This document shows, in pieces, positions 1-8,698 of a stretch of 64,000 nt of DNA. Location: assembly GCF_000514815.1 (NCBI RefSeq), contig NZ_AZWQ01000009.1, positions 100,299 to 164,298 on the forward strand, read 5' to 3'. This stretch comes from Salinispora fenicalii (GTDB lineage: Bacteria > Actinomycetota > Actinomycetes > Mycobacteriales > Micromonosporaceae). Below the pieces are notes generated by a model. It was not told the DNA's origin. It worked only from the letters and a program-made list of their open reading frames with translations, and made no database searches. Each line of letters begins with the position of its first letter. Within the stretch, counting starts at the first letter, position 1. The position numbers and the translations under genes were made by a program.

Positions 1-11
1 TCCGTCGCCCA

Positions 12-45
12 CCAGCTCAGAGCCCTGATCAAGGCTCTGAGCTGG
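12..45. terminator. Stem-loop, probable terminator at window edge
   Basis: A perfect 13-bp inverted repeat (CCAGCTCAGAGCC and its complement) closes an 8-nt loop. It probably ends a gene lying before the window. It has no clear T tract, as is usual for high-GC actinobacterial terminators. Confidence 0.6.
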
Positions 46-586
46 CCCTATTTCGGGTGTCGATAGTCGTTTACGGTCAACGTTGGCCAGCATTTGACAG
101 CCTTAAGGTTCGGGTCGCTCATCACCCTGCAGGGATCGCAGCTCCGGCCATTCGGTAGATATCTATGCAACTTGCCCATGGTGGGAGTGCGCCCGAAGAC
201 AGGTTCGCCTTAATCGAGGTTGCGTGTTTGTGCCTACGGCATTGATCGAAGCATGCTGCAAGAGTGGGCAATTCGGGCGAATATTGTCGTTATCGGCAGT
301 GCGTCATGCCGTCGCCCTGGGGTGGAGCGAGCGAAAGCCCTGCGCCTGCTTAGTTTCACTTGACATCCGGCGTGCCGGTCGACTCGTTCGTTGCCGCCAG
401 CTCCATGTACTGATTGAGGCAACACGCTAGGTGTGAATCTAGATAAATTTCCGCTGATCTTAACATTTTTTAAATATTTCTGCTCTGGGTGATTTGTTCC
501 ATCTTCACCGTAGGTAAGGTGCTTTTCGCTGAGCGTATCCTGGGTGCCGTTGATCGATGATCTAGCCGGTAAGTGGATAGCTTGGA
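46..586. other. Non-coding stretch before the FG-GAP gene
   Basis: I see no credible gene in these 540 bases. Short open frames in both directions give proteins with no recognisable features and no ribosome-binding site. The stretch is noticeably lower in GC than the rest of the window, especially about 430-500, where long A/T runs occur. It may carry the promoter of the following secreted protein, but no -35/-10 pair stands out. Confidence 0.5.
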
Positions 587-2896
587 GTGAAATTGTTTAG
601 TAGATCCTTACGGGTCAGGGTTGGCGTCATGCTGGTGGCCGGGCTGGCCGCTGGTGTGCTGACGGGGGGCGCTGTATCTGCAGTCTCCGGCGGAGAAGAG
701 GTCCCTGACGGGGGGTATCCCTTTTCGGCCAAGGTGAACTTTGGTGAGCTGCATAGCTGCACTGGCGCTCTCGTTGCCAGTCGATGGGTCGTTACAGCGA
801 AATCCTGTTTTGCCGAAGGAGGGTCAGCGCCTGCTGAGGCTGCGCCCAGCCGCCCGACCAGCGTGCTGGTTGGGCGAACCAATCTCGCCGGCAACGCGGG
901 CCACCGACTCGGAGTGACGACTCTAGTTCCGCATCCGACCCGTAATGTTCTGCTGGTTGAGCTGTCGGCGCCCGTTGCTGGCGTGACGCCAGTAGAATGG
1001 TCGACGGTCGCGCCGTTGGCGCAGGAAACGCTGAGGGTCACCGGATATGGTCGCACTGCGACCGAGTGGGTGCCCGACCGTTTGCATTCAGCTACCTTTA
1101 CGGTTTCCGAGGTGGCAGCCACGACAATCGGGGTCATCGGCACCTCGGCTGCGGCAACGATCTGTAAGGGCGACGGCGGTGGGCCCGCGTTTCGTGAGAC
1201 TGAGTCCGGCGTCGAACTCGTTGCGATCAACAACACCAGTTGGCAAGGTGGCTGTCTCGGTGAGACCGAAACCCGGACCGATGCTACCCAGACTCGCCTC
1301 GATGATCTGGCCGACTGGTTCCGGGAGAGTACTCGCCTGCAGCCATATGCATTGACCAACACGGTCACGGGAGAGTTCACGGGAGACGGCCGTGATGATC
1401 TGATGGCGGTCGAGCCGGGTACCGGCAAGCTCTGGCTTTACCCTGGGACCGACACCGACCGGTTTTGGGACGACCGGATCCAGGTCCGATCGGATGTCAT
1501 CTGGACGGACTACCGCGACTTTACTGTCGGCCAGTTCGGCGGGGACGCCAACGAAGACCTGCTCGTCATTGAAACCGCTACCGAGAATCTCTGGCTGTTC
1601 CCTGGCGACGGTGCCGGAGGGCTCGGAGAACGGGTGCAGGTCGGCAGTGGTTGGCAAGGCAAAACCGACCTGGTCGCTGGCAAGTTCAACCGGGATGGCC
1701 ATGACGACATCGCAGCGGTCGCGCGTACCACGAACGAACTGCTGATGTGGCCGGGCAACGGCGCTGGTGGTTTCAGTGTGTCAACGCGAATTGGTAAGGG
1801 CTGGGGAGGGCTCACCGAACTGGTCGTCGGCCGCTTCAATCGGGACGGCTACGATGACATCGTGGCGTTGGCGAAAAACACCGGTGACCTCCTAATGTAT
1901 CCCGGTAGCGCCGCTGGCGGTGCAGTCTGGGGTCAGAAGACTACGATTGCCGGGGGCGGTAGCGCACTTGGTTCGCTCGCAGCCGGCAAGCTCAATCCCG
2001 ACGGTTACGACGACCTGATCGCCACCGAACACGACCAGCTCTGGCTTTACCCCGGCACTGTGGCTGGCGGCCTGCTTGGTGAGCGGGTAGCACCGATCGG
2101 GCGTGTTCCAGTACTGCAGCCGCACGGGTTGTTGGAAGCGGTCACCGGCGAGTTCACCCGCGACGAGTACGCGGACCTGATCGGCGTCGAGAAGGGTACT
2201 GGTCGACTTTGGCTTTACCCGGGCACGGGCACCGGCATGTGGGCTCCCCGAATCCAGGTGGGTATCGGCTGGGTCGGGTACCGGGATCTGGCGGTGGGCC
2301 GGTTCAACGCGGACAGCTACGACGACCTGCTAGCCATCAACTCCAGCACCGGCGACCTTTGGCTATGGCCGGGCACGGAGAGCGGAACCGACTGGGGCTA
2401 CAAGGGCACGGATCCTGTCGGATGGGATTGGCATGGATACGAGCGGCTCACCGCTGGCCGTTTCGACGACGACGCCTACGACGACCTCGTGGCGGTAGAT
2501 AGGAATACCGGCAAACTGCGCATGTGGGCAGGGCGCGGCAATGCCACCTGGGCGACGAGCGTCGATCTCGACACCGCGAACTGGAACACGCTTGGCGCTC
2601 TGGCGCGAGGCCAGTTCAACGACGACTCGTACGACGACTTGGTGGCTGTGGAGGAAGACACCGGTAAACTATGGTTGTATCCGGGTAAGGCCGGTGGCGG
2701 CTTCGACGACCGAGTTGAAGTCGCGAGCGGAGGTTGGGCCGAACGCGACGAACTCGTCTCAATTCGCCCCGATCAGGACGGGTATGACGCCCTGATTGCA
2801 GGCGCGTCGGCGAGTGGGCAGGTGTGGCTCTACCCCGCGACGAAGCCAGGCGATCCGGGGTGGAATGACCCAACCGAGTTCGGCCCAGTTTTTTGA
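587..2896 (+). CDS. Secreted trypsin-like pseudoprotease with FG-GAP repeats
   Basis: The 769-residue product starts with a basic and then hydrophobic signal peptide (about residues 1-32). A chymotrypsin-fold domain (about 33-248) follows, then about ten FG-GAP/VCBS-like repeats (about 258-769). Each repeat has an Asp-rich DxxxDD loop, a probable calcium site, followed by LWLYPG or a variant. The protease domain lacks its whole catalytic triad: the TAAHC motif reads TAKSC (His to Ser73), the Asp position is Asn120 in RNVLLVEL, and GDSGGP reads GDGGGP (Ser to Gly197). Cysteines are partly kept. The protein is therefore probably a secreted binding or scaffold protein, not a protease. The GTG start is chosen because it yields the basic n-region; a later ATG at 629 would shorten it. 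Base composition is less GC-rich than that of the core genes. Confidence 0.85.
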   Translation: MKLFSRSLRVRVGVMLVAGLAAGVLTGGAVSAVSGGEEVPDGGYPFSAKVNFGELHSCTGALVASRWVVTAKSCFAEGGSAPAEAAPSRPTSVLVGRTNLAGNAGHRLGVTTLVPHPTRNVLLVELSAPVAGVTPVEWSTVAPLAQETLRVTGYGRTATEWVPDRLHSATFTVSEVAATTIGVIGTSAAATICKGDGGGPAFRETESGVELVAINNTSWQGGCLGETETRTDATQTRLDDLADWFRESTRLQPYALTNTVTGEFTGDGRDDLMAVEPGTGKLWLYPGTDTDRFWDDRIQVRSDVIWTDYRDFTVGQFGGDANEDLLVIETATENLWLFPGDGAGGLGERVQVGSGWQGKTDLVAGKFNRDGHDDIAAVARTTNELLMWPGNGAGGFSVSTRIGKGWGGLTELVVGRFNRDGYDDIVALAKNTGDLLMYPGSAAGGAVWGQKTTIAGGGSALGSLAAGKLNPDGYDDLIATEHDQLWLYPGTVAGGLLGERVAPIGRVPVLQPHGLLEAVTGEFTRDEYADLIGVEKGTGRLWLYPGTGTGMWAPRIQVGIGWVGYRDLAVGRFNADSYDDLLAINSSTGDLWLWPGTESGTDWGYKGTDPVGWDWHGYERLTAGRFDDDAYDDLVAVDRNTGKLRMWAGRGNATWATSVDLDTANWNTLGALARGQFNDDSYDDLVAVEEDTGKLWLYPGKAGGGFDDRVEVASGGWAERDELVSIRPDQDGYDALIAGASASGQVWLYPATKPGDPGWNDPTEFGPVF

Positions 2897-3145
2897 TCTA
2901 CGCGGCCTAGCGTGACCCGGTCGGGTTCTGCGGACTTGGTCTGGTGAACTCGCCGGAGGGTGCTGGGTCCGTTCGTTGCCGAACGGGTGTCGCCTCCTGG
3001 TCTGTTTGTATGGCTGGGCGCGGGAGGTGCACCCGTTACGGCACCGTTACCGGGGTATGTCTGGATTTGCGCTCCGTATCCCATCTCCCGGGGACGGATT
3101 GCAGTCGGACCTAGCCTAATTTGTGAATGTATAACGGACGGTCAT

Positions 3146-3183
3146 CTGTTGGCCGGCACCCGAACCAGGGTGCCGGCCAACAG
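3146..3183 (+). terminator. Strong terminator after the FG-GAP gene
   Basis: A perfect 16-bp stem (CTGTTGGCCGGCACCC and its complement) has a 6-nt loop. It lies 250 nt after the FG-GAP stop codon and 114 nt before the methyltransferase start. The 400-base gap between these genes otherwise holds nothing I can identify. Confidence 0.75.
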
Positions 3184-3296
3184 CCATGTCTGGGCGGATA
3201 CCAAGCCCGCCATGGGCGGGAAACCGCTGGTTGGGGCCGGGATCAGCGGTGACCGCGCCGGACTGAGTGAAGTTCTCAGAGGATACGGTTGTCGTC

Positions 3297-3902
3297 ATGG
3301 CAAAGCCGACCCGATGGGTGACCGACACCGGCCCAGAGCACTCCCAGTGGTACATCGACCGATTTCGTCGGTTAGCGGCGGAGGGGGCAGACCTCGCCGG
3401 CGAGGCCCGGCTGATCGATGCCTTGGTAGCGCCGGGTTCCCGGGTTCTCGATGCCGGCTGCGGCACTGGTCGGGTCGGGGCCGCGCTGGCCTTGCGAGGT
3501 CACACGGTGGTGGGCGTTGACGCCGACCCCGTCCTGGTCGAGGCGGCGGGGGCCGCCTATCCCGGTCCGCGCTGGCTCGTGGCCGACCTGGCGGAGCTCG
3601 ACCTGGCCGCCGCCGATGAGCCGGAACCTTTCGACGCCGCCGTGGTCGCCGGCAATGTGATGACCTTCGTCGCTGCGGGCACCGAGGCCGACGTGCTGCG
3701 CCGGATCACGGCGCACGTGCGTCCCGATGGCATCGTGGCGGTTGGTTTTGGCACTGACCGGGGCTACCCGCTGTCGGCTTTTGACGACGATTCGGCTGCT
3801 GCCGGGCTACGCCGGGAGCACCGTTTCGCCACCTGGGATCTGCGCCCGTGGCGGGAGGAGAGCGACTTCGCCGTCACTCTGCTCCGTCGCCCCGCCGAGT
3901 GA
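3297..3902 (+). CDS. Class I SAM-dependent methyltransferase
   Basis: The roughly 201-residue product has a Rossmann methyltransferase core. Motif I is VLDAGCGTGRVG (about residues 48-59), motif II ends in the acidic VGVDADP, and the WLVADLAEL segment contacts the adenine ring in relatives. The substrate cannot be told from sequence. A GTG at 3267 gives a longer frame, but the ATG at 3297 matches the natural start of the family (MAKPTRW) and has a weak AGAGGA site upstream, so I use it. The gene is monocistronic and convergent with the TetR gene. Confidence 0.85.
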   Translation: MAKPTRWVTDTGPEHSQWYIDRFRRLAAEGADLAGEARLIDALVAPGSRVLDAGCGTGRVGAALALRGHTVVGVDADPVLVEAAGAAYPGPRWLVADLAELDLAAADEPEPFDAAVVAGNVMTFVAAGTEADVLRRITAHVRPDGIVAVGFGTDRGYPLSAFDDDSAAAGLRREHRFATWDLRPWREESDFAVTLLRRPAE

Positions 3903-3944
3903 GCAGTCGGAATCTCACCAGTCGCTGATCGTCCTGGAGCGGCA

Positions 3945-4733
3945 TCAGGAGTTTCCTGATGCCGCGGGTGTTGCGCGTTCGATGAGGGTGGCGAGCCCGT
4001 CCAGGAGACGGCGGAGACCGAACTCGTAGGCATGGGCGGGGTCGTGGGCGCTGCCGTGCGCTGCGCCGGCGGCGCTGCCGACCCGGCTGGCCAACGGGTA
4101 GGCCGCGGGGTCGAGGACCCGGGCCAGGAGCGGTCCGGCGGCCGCCCACCACTGTTCGTCGGTCACGGTGGTGAGCCGGGCAGTGGCGTGGGCATCGGCG
4201 GCGACTCGGGCGTTGGCTTGGACGAAGCTCAGCAGGAGGGTCAGGCAGTCGTCCATCTCGACGTCGTCGAGGCCCAGGCCGTCCAGGGCGGTCAGCTCGT
4301 GCTCGTACTTGGCGATCGCGCCCGGTCCGAGCGGGGGCCGCAACGTGGAGACCGTGGCGGTCCACGGATGAGTCGTGAAGAGTGCCCGGTTCTCCTCGGC
4401 CACGGCGGTCAGCCGTACTCGCCAGGGTTGTCCGGTGGTGTCGGTGCGCGACATCCGGGCGTACGCGGCGTCGAGCATCACGTCCAGTAGCTCCGCCTTG
4501 CCCGGCACGTACGTGTAGAGGGTCATGGGGGAGACCCGCAGTTCCTGGGCGACGCGACGCATGGTGAGACCGGTCAGCCCTTCGGTATCGGTGACGGCGG
4601 TCGCCGCTTCGATCACCGCGTCCAGGTTGAGGCCACGTTGCGGGCCTCGGCGCGCTGCTGTCGATGGCTCTCGCCAGAGCAGGGCGAGCGTACGCGCGGG
4701 GTCTCCGCCGCTGGTTACGTCAGGTGCACGCAT
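3945..4733 (-). CDS. TetR/AcrR-family regulator
   Basis: The N-terminal half holds a TetR helix-turn-helix: LTMRRVAQELRVSPMTLYTYVPGKAELLDVML. The C-terminal region resembles the TetR_C ligand domain. Two in-frame ATGs lie close together; the downstream one (4733) has GGAG at proper spacing, so I prefer it to 4739. It is divergent from a VOC-family gene, and a perfect 23-bp palindrome lies in the shared promoter. It therefore probably represses itself and the VOC gene until a small ligand binds. The ligand is unknown. Confidence 0.9.
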   Translation of the reverse strand: MRAPDVTSGGDPARTLALLWREPSTAARRGPQRGLNLDAVIEAATAVTDTEGLTGLTMRRVAQELRVSPMTLYTYVPGKAELLDVMLDAAYARMSRTDTTGQPWRVRLTAVAEENRALFTTHPWTATVSTLRPPLGPGAIAKYEHELTALDGLGLDDVEMDDCLTLLLSFVQANARVAADAHATARLTTVTDEQWWAAAGPLLARVLDPAAYPLASRVGSAAGAAHGSAHDPAHAYEFGLRRLLDGLATLIERATPAASGNS

Positions 4734-4755
4734 AGTCATCTCCGCATTTTCTCTA

Positions 4756-4778
4756 TACGCTGTACAATGTACAGCGTA
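4756..4778. promoter_or_regulatory. 23-bp palindromic operator between TetR and VOC genes
   Basis: Eleven-base arms (TACGCTGTACA and its exact complement) flank a single central A. The palindrome contains -10-like hexamers on both strands (TACAAT forward, TACATT reverse). A bound TetR dimer would therefore block both divergent promoters. It lies 22 bases before the TetR start and 40 bases before the VOC start. Confidence 0.8.
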
Positions 4779-4818
4779 CGACGTACGAGGTATTTCGGAT
4801 CACGAGAAGGACTCTTCC

Positions 4819-5256
4819 ATGAAGATCACCTCCACCGCCGTATCGCTGAATGTCGAGGATGTCCCCGCCGCTGCCGCCTTCCTGACCAAGCACTTCGGGT
4901 TTCGTCAGGAGATGGCCGCGGACGGGTTTGCCTCGCTGACCCGAGACGACGCCGGTGTCCACGTTGTCTTCCTGCGGCGTGGACTCGCCACCCTCCCCGA
5001 TGACCAGCGTGACGACCATGCCCGTGGCGTGATTCTGGCGTTCGTGGTTGACGACCTTGAGGGCGAGCTGGCGCGGCTACAGGCTGAGGGCGTCAAGATC
5101 ACCATGCCGCTGACCACCGAGGAGTGGGGTGAGCGCGCCTTCCAGGTCCGCGATCCGAACGGGGTCATCGTCCAGCTCGTCGACTGGAACGGTGCACCGG
5201 AGTTTGGTCCTGCAACACGTGGCACCGCTGCCGGTAGTCACCCCAGGTTGGGATGA
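4819..5256 (+). CDS. VOC (glyoxalase/bleomycin-resistance fold) protein
   Basis: The roughly 145-residue product has two beta-alpha-beta-beta-beta halves: VSLNVEDVPAAAAFLTKHFGF at the start, and VDDLEGELARLQAEGVKI followed by FQVRDPNGVIVQLVDW at the end. The usual metal-binding Glu/His positions are only partly kept, so I cannot say whether it binds metal, or whether it is an enzyme or a drug-sequestering protein. The ATG at 4819 is chosen because an earlier frame opening at 4525 would run through the operator and the TetR gene. Pairing with a TetR regulator suggests induction by a toxic or signalling small molecule. Confidence 0.85.
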   Translation: MKITSTAVSLNVEDVPAAAAFLTKHFGFRQEMAADGFASLTRDDAGVHVVFLRRGLATLPDDQRDDHARGVILAFVVDDLEGELARLQAEGVKITMPLTTEEWGERAFQVRDPNGVIVQLVDWNGAPEFGPATRGTAAGSHPRLG

Positions 5257-5338
5257 CCTGATCGAATCTGGCACAGCTTGTCGGGTTGGTGCTGCCCGCG
5301 TGGCCCTAGCGTCGTGGGCGCAAGGGAAGGAGGTCCGG

Positions 5339-5656
5339 GTGCTGAAGCGGCTCAACGATGTCATTGCCCACCTCGAGTAGCGACTCGACCAGCCGGTCGA
5401 CGTGGCCGAACTGGCGCGGATCGCCGCGACGTCGGAGTACCACGCGATGGCGCTGCCCGCCGGCAAGTGGGCGGTCTTCACCACCTCCGGTCCGTTCCCG
5501 CAGACCGTCCAGGACCTGTGGCGGGACGTCGTCACCCTGTGGTTTCCGGCCAACCCGTACCGCAGTCGTCCGGGTCCGGAGATCTCCCGCACCTGTGTCG
5601 CTGCGGACGGCACGACCGCGGAGTCCGAACTGTGGATTCCGGTGGAGCGGGCCTGA
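5339..5656 (+). pseudogene. Decayed AraC-type regulator with GyrI-like domain
   Basis: A good Shine-Dalgarno (GAAGGAGG) precedes a GTG that opens with LKRLNDVIAHLE, the start of an AraC helix-turn-helix. A TAG at 5378 interrupts it, and the same frame then continues RLDQPVDVAELARIAATSEYH, plainly the next part of that domain. It jumps directly to MALPAGKWAVFTTSGPFPQTVQDLWRDV...LWIPVERA, the end of the GyrI-like effector domain. Roughly 150 residues expected between these parts are missing in frame. So there is one nonsense mutation and one internal deletion. The functional relative would be an AraC/GyrI-like regulator of about 280 residues. Confidence 0.8.
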
Positions 5657-5721
5657 CCCCAGCGGGGATTGTCACAGCATCGACTGCTGCTCGTGCATCG
5701 GCGGTTTGCGAGGATGTTCGC

Positions 5722-6420
5722 ATGGCTTACGACGCGAGCAACCTACCCGATGTGTCCGGGCTCACTGTCGGTATCGTCGGCGGCACGGGCGACCAGGGGC
5801 GTGGTCTCGCCTACCGGTTCGCCCGTGCTGGCCAGACCGTGCTGATTGGTTCCCGCTCGGCCGAGCGCGCTGCCCAGTCCGCTGCGGAGATCGCCGCCCT
5901 GCCGGGGGTGCCCGCCGGCGCGAGCGTTACCGGGGCCGCCAACGATGAGGTCGCCCGGCGCAGCGATGTGGTGGTGATCGCGGTGCCGTGGGACGGCCAC
6001 GCCAGCATCGTCGGTGCGCTCGCCGAGCCCCTCGCTGGCAAGATCGTGGTCGACTGCGTCAACCCACTCGGCTTCGACAAGCAGGGTCCGTACGCCCTTG
6101 CCGTGGCGGAGGGCAGTGCTGTCCAGCAGGCCGCCGCGTTGCTGCCGCAGTCCCGGGTGTGCGCGGCGTTCAACCACGTCAGCGCTCCGTTGCTGGCGGA
6201 TCCGCAGATCGACCGGATTGAGCTGGACGTGCTGATCTGCACCGAGGAGCGGGAACTGGCCGGCATCGTCGGTGCCCTCGCCGCCCGGATCCCCGGCATG
6301 CGTGGCATCTACGCCGGTCGCCTGCGGAACGCCCACCAGATCGAGGCTTTCACGGCGAACCTGATCGCCATCAACAAGCGGTACAAGGCCCACGCCGGCA
6401 TCCGCGTCACCGACCTCTGA
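5722..6420 (+). CDS. npdG: F420-dependent NADP+ reductase
   Basis: The roughly 232-residue protein begins with a dinucleotide-binding GIVGGTGDQGRGLAYRFARAG, followed by IGSRSAERA, which fits NADP binding. It continues VVVIAVPWDGH and VVDCVNPLGF, the pattern of the NpdG/Fno family that moves hydride between cofactor F420 and NADP. Length is typical. The gene stands alone after the AraC remnant and is followed by a hairpin, so it is probably monocistronic. F420 use is expected in actinomycetes. Confidence 0.88.
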   Translation: MAYDASNLPDVSGLTVGIVGGTGDQGRGLAYRFARAGQTVLIGSRSAERAAQSAAEIAALPGVPAGASVTGAANDEVARRSDVVVIAVPWDGHASIVGALAEPLAGKIVVDCVNPLGFDKQGPYALAVAEGSAVQQAAALLPQSRVCAAFNHVSAPLLADPQIDRIELDVLICTEERELAGIVGALAARIPGMRGIYAGRLRNAHQIEAFTANLIAINKRYKAHAGIRVTDL

Positions 6421-6485
6421 AGGCGGCGCGGGTCCGGACGCACCAACCCTCCCCGGGGCGGCGTTCGGAGGTTGGGCGAATGTGC

Positions 6486-6517
6486 GTGCGGCCCGTGGGG
6501 CTTCCAGCGGGCCGCAC
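6486..6517. terminator. Hairpin between convergent npdG and lipoprotein gene
   Basis: A 10-bp inverted repeat (GTGCGGCCCG with its complement) has a 12-nt loop. It lies between the npdG stop codon and the stop of the opposing lipoprotein gene and could serve both. Confidence 0.55.
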
Positions 6518-6581
6518 CAGTGTCCTACCGGGCCATAGCTAGCCGGCGGACATTCGTCAGTTGGCCCCAGCTGCCGTGGGC

Positions 6582-7067
6582 TCAGAAATCGACCGAAACA
6601 CCGACCGCCTGGCAGGCCTCGGTGGCGGTGTCGGTGGCCTTGTCGAAGGCGGGGTTGTCGGCGGCTTCCGGGCTCTCGGCGGCAGCCGCCTTGCCGGCCT
6701 CCTCGCTGTACGCGGTCAGCGCGGCGGCGACCGCACTGTCGTCGGCTCCGGTGGCGGCGATGGTGGCGAACTCCGTCGCCAACCCCGTGAAGATCTCCTG
6801 GAACATCTCCGTCGGCTCCTCGCCCGCCGACACGGCGTCGAGCAGGGCTTGCCGGAGCTCCATGCTGACCTTGTTGGCCGCTTCGCAGAGTTCCTTGTCG
6901 CCTTCGGCGGCAGCAGCCGCAGGTGGCGCCGACGAGGAGGCCGTCGTGGGGTCGGTGGTCGACGGTGCGGACGCGGCTGGCTCCGGGTCGTCCTCGCCAC
7001 CGCAGGCGGTGAGCGCCAGGACGGCGGCAGGGACCAGCAGAGCCCGGAAGAGTGTTGTCGTATTCAC
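6582..7067 (-). CDS. Small lipoprotein, paralogue A
   Basis: From the GTG at 7067 the product is about 161 residues. It has a short signal peptide ending in the lipobox LTAC, then an Ala/Ser/Thr/Pro-rich linker and a helical, Ala/Glu-rich domain that ends in CQAVGVSVDF. One internal cysteine (KELCEAANKV) could pair with the C-terminal one (TEACQAVGV). Function is unknown. It is a close relative of the gene directly upstream (7295-7774), with the same start (FRALL, LALTACGG) and end (TEACQ.VGV), so the two arose by tandem duplication. An earlier in-frame start would place basic low-complexity sequence before the signal peptide and is rejected. Confidence 0.8.
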   Translation of the reverse strand: MNTTTLFRALLVPAAVLALTACGGEDDPEPAASAPSTTDPTTASSSAPPAAAAAEGDKELCEAANKVSMELRQALLDAVSAGEEPTEMFQEIFTGLATEFATIAATGADDSAVAAALTAYSEEAGKAAAAESPEAADNPAFDKATDTATEACQAVGVSVDF

Positions 7068-7294
7068 GAAGAGGAATCTTACTCGGTTGGTCGCCAGTGG
7101 AGGCCGGCCAGCGAGGTGGGCTCCTCCCCTCCGGCTCCTTGGCCGCTGGGGTCGCCTGTGGATGGTGGGTGCGAGCTCCGCCGGGGTTGCCGGGTGGTGG
7201 TGAGCGTGCGCTCCGCCGGAAGTACCGGCGGAGCGCACACCTGACACGACACCGGTTAGCCCACAGCTACCCGGGCCTGTCGATCAGATCGCCA

Positions 7295-7774
7295 TCATCC
7301 GATTACGACGCCGACCTTCTGGCAAGCTTCGGTGACGACGTCACCGGCTGATTCGAAGGCGGGGTTGTCCGGGCCTTCCATCAGGTTCGGGTCGGCGGCC
7401 ATCTTCTCGGCCTCCGCGCTCAGCGCCTGCATGGCGGCGGTGACCTCGCTGTCGGCGCTGCCGGTGGCGGCGATCTCGGTGATTTCCGTCGCCATCTCGC
7501 CGAAGGCCTCAGCCACCGCTTCGTCCGTTGAGTCATCGGTGGACATGAGGCTCTCTACCATGGCCTCCTGGAAGATCTCCAGGCTTGTCGCCAGCGCTTC
7601 GCAGACCTCCTCGTCGCTTTTGGCCGCGGCTGCGGCGGGGGCCGAGGAGGAAGCTGCCGAGGGGTCGGTCGGCTCAGACGCGGCTGACTCCGAGTCGTCT
7701 CCGCCGCCGCAGGCGGTGAGGGCGAGGACGGTGGTAGGGATCAGTAGGGCCCGGAAGAAGCTTGTCTTAAGCAC
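7295..7774 (-). CDS. Small lipoprotein, paralogue B
   Basis: The 159-residue product starts at GTG with FRALLIPTTVLALTAC, a signal peptide and lipobox. A Ser/Ala-rich linker precedes a helical domain with two conserved cysteines (EEVCEALA and TEACQKVGVVIG). It shares its plan with the neighbouring lipoprotein and probably sits on the outer face of the membrane. The 228 bases between the two genes hold no third gene; each copy may have its own promoter. No known family was recognised. Confidence 0.8.
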   Translation of the reverse strand: MLKTSFFRALLIPTTVLALTACGGGDDSESAASEPTDPSAASSSAPAAAAAKSDEEVCEALATSLEIFQEAMVESLMSTDDSTDEAVAEAFGEMATEITEIAATGSADSEVTAAMQALSAEAEKMAADPNLMEGPDNPAFESAGDVVTEACQKVGVVIG

Positions 7775-7815
7775 GATCGGGGATCTTACCTGTTTTGTCC
7801 TGAGAGGATGGTCGA

Positions 7816-7843
7816 CGGCGGCCCGGTGTTGACCGGGCCGCCG
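7816..7843 (-). terminator. Terminator after panB
   Basis: A 12-bp perfect stem (CGGCGGCCCGGT with its complement) closes a GTTG loop 10 bases after the panB stop codon. On the minus strand it also precedes the lipoprotein start at 7774. Confidence 0.7.
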
Positions 7844-7852
7844 CCAGCCCGG

Positions 7853-8698
7853 TCAGAAGGTGTGCTCGGTGGTGGGGAAGCCGCCCTCGCGGACCTCGTC
7901 GGCGAAGCGACGGGTCGCCTCGCCCAAGGTGTCGGCGAGGTTCGCGTAGCGCTTCACGAAGCGGGGCATCCGGCCGGTACGGAGGCCTGCCATGTCCTGC
8001 CAGACCAGCACCTGGGCGTCGGTGTCCGGGCCGGCGCCGATGCCCACGGTCGGGATGGTCAGCTCGGCGGTGATCCGTTTCGCCACGTCACCGGGGACCA
8101 TCTCCAGCACCACCGCGAAGGCCCCCGCCTCGGCGACCGCGTGGGCGTCGGCGAGCACCTCCTCGGCGGTGTCACCGCGGCCCTGGACCCGGTAGCCGCC
8201 GAGGGTGTGTTCCCGCTGCGGCGTGAAGCCGATGTGCGCCATCACCGGGATGCCGGCTCGAACGATCGCGGCGATCTGTTCGGCGCAGTGGCGGCCACCC
8301 TCGAGTTTGACCGCGTGGCAGCCGCCTTCCTTCATGAAGCGGATGGCGGTGCGCAGGGCTGCGGTCGGGCCCTCCTCATAGGAGCCGAATGGCAGATCGC
8401 CGACGACCAGCGTCTGCTGGGTGGCCCGGACCACGGCCCGGACCAGGGGCAGCAGCTCGTCGGCGGTCACCGGGAGCGTCGTGTCGTAGCCGTAGACGTT
8501 GTTCGCGGCCGAGTCGCCGACCAACAGCACCGGGATGCCGGCGGCGTCGAAGATTCCTGCCGTGTACTGGTCATACGAGGTGAGCATCGCCCACCGCTCG
8601 CCACGCTCCTTCGCGGCGAGCAGGTCACGGGCGCGGACCCGTCGGGTCGCCGGTCCGCCGTAGAGGGCGGTCACCTCGGCTGGGCTGGATTCCAGCAT
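7853..8698 (-). CDS. panB: 3-methyl-2-oxobutanoate hydroxymethyltransferase
   Basis: PanB transfers a hydroxymethyl group from methylene-tetrahydrofolate to 2-oxoisovalerate, the first committed step of pantothenate synthesis. The roughly 281-residue product shows family signatures: [39 protein letters not shown] and [21 protein letters not shown]. The start at 8698 has an AGGAGAG site eight bases before it; a longer frame to 8761 lacks one. panB and glnA2 are also neighbours in mycobacteria. A terminator follows, and nadE lies upstream on the same strand after a 150-base gap. Confidence 0.95.
   Translation of the reverse strand: MLESSPAEVTALYGGPATRRVRARDLLAAKERGERWAMLTSYDQYTAGIFDAAGIPVLLVGDSAANNVYGYDTTLPVTADELLPLVRAVVRATQQTLVVGDLPFGSYEEGPTAALRTAIRFMKEGGCHAVKLEGGRHCAEQIAAIVRAGIPVMAHIGFTPQREHTLGGYRVQGRGDTAEEVLADAHAVAEAGAFAVVLEMVPGDVAKRITAELTIPTVGIGAGPDTDAQVLVWQDMAGLRTGRMPRFVKRYANLADTLGEATRRFADEVREGGFPTTEHTF

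Noticed and set aside
12..45. Attachment site or tRNA end of an integrated element
   Set aside because: The hairpin has no tRNA-like arms, and no integrase or direct repeat is found nearby.
224..430. Short open frames on both strands in the left non-coding stretch
   Set aside because: There is no ribosome-binding site, no recognisable protein feature, and codon use is unlike the true genes.
562..1428. Long antisense frame under the FG-GAP gene
   Set aside because: It is a shadow of the real gene: the product is low-complexity Ser/Thr/Val/Pro, while the sense frame has clear domains.
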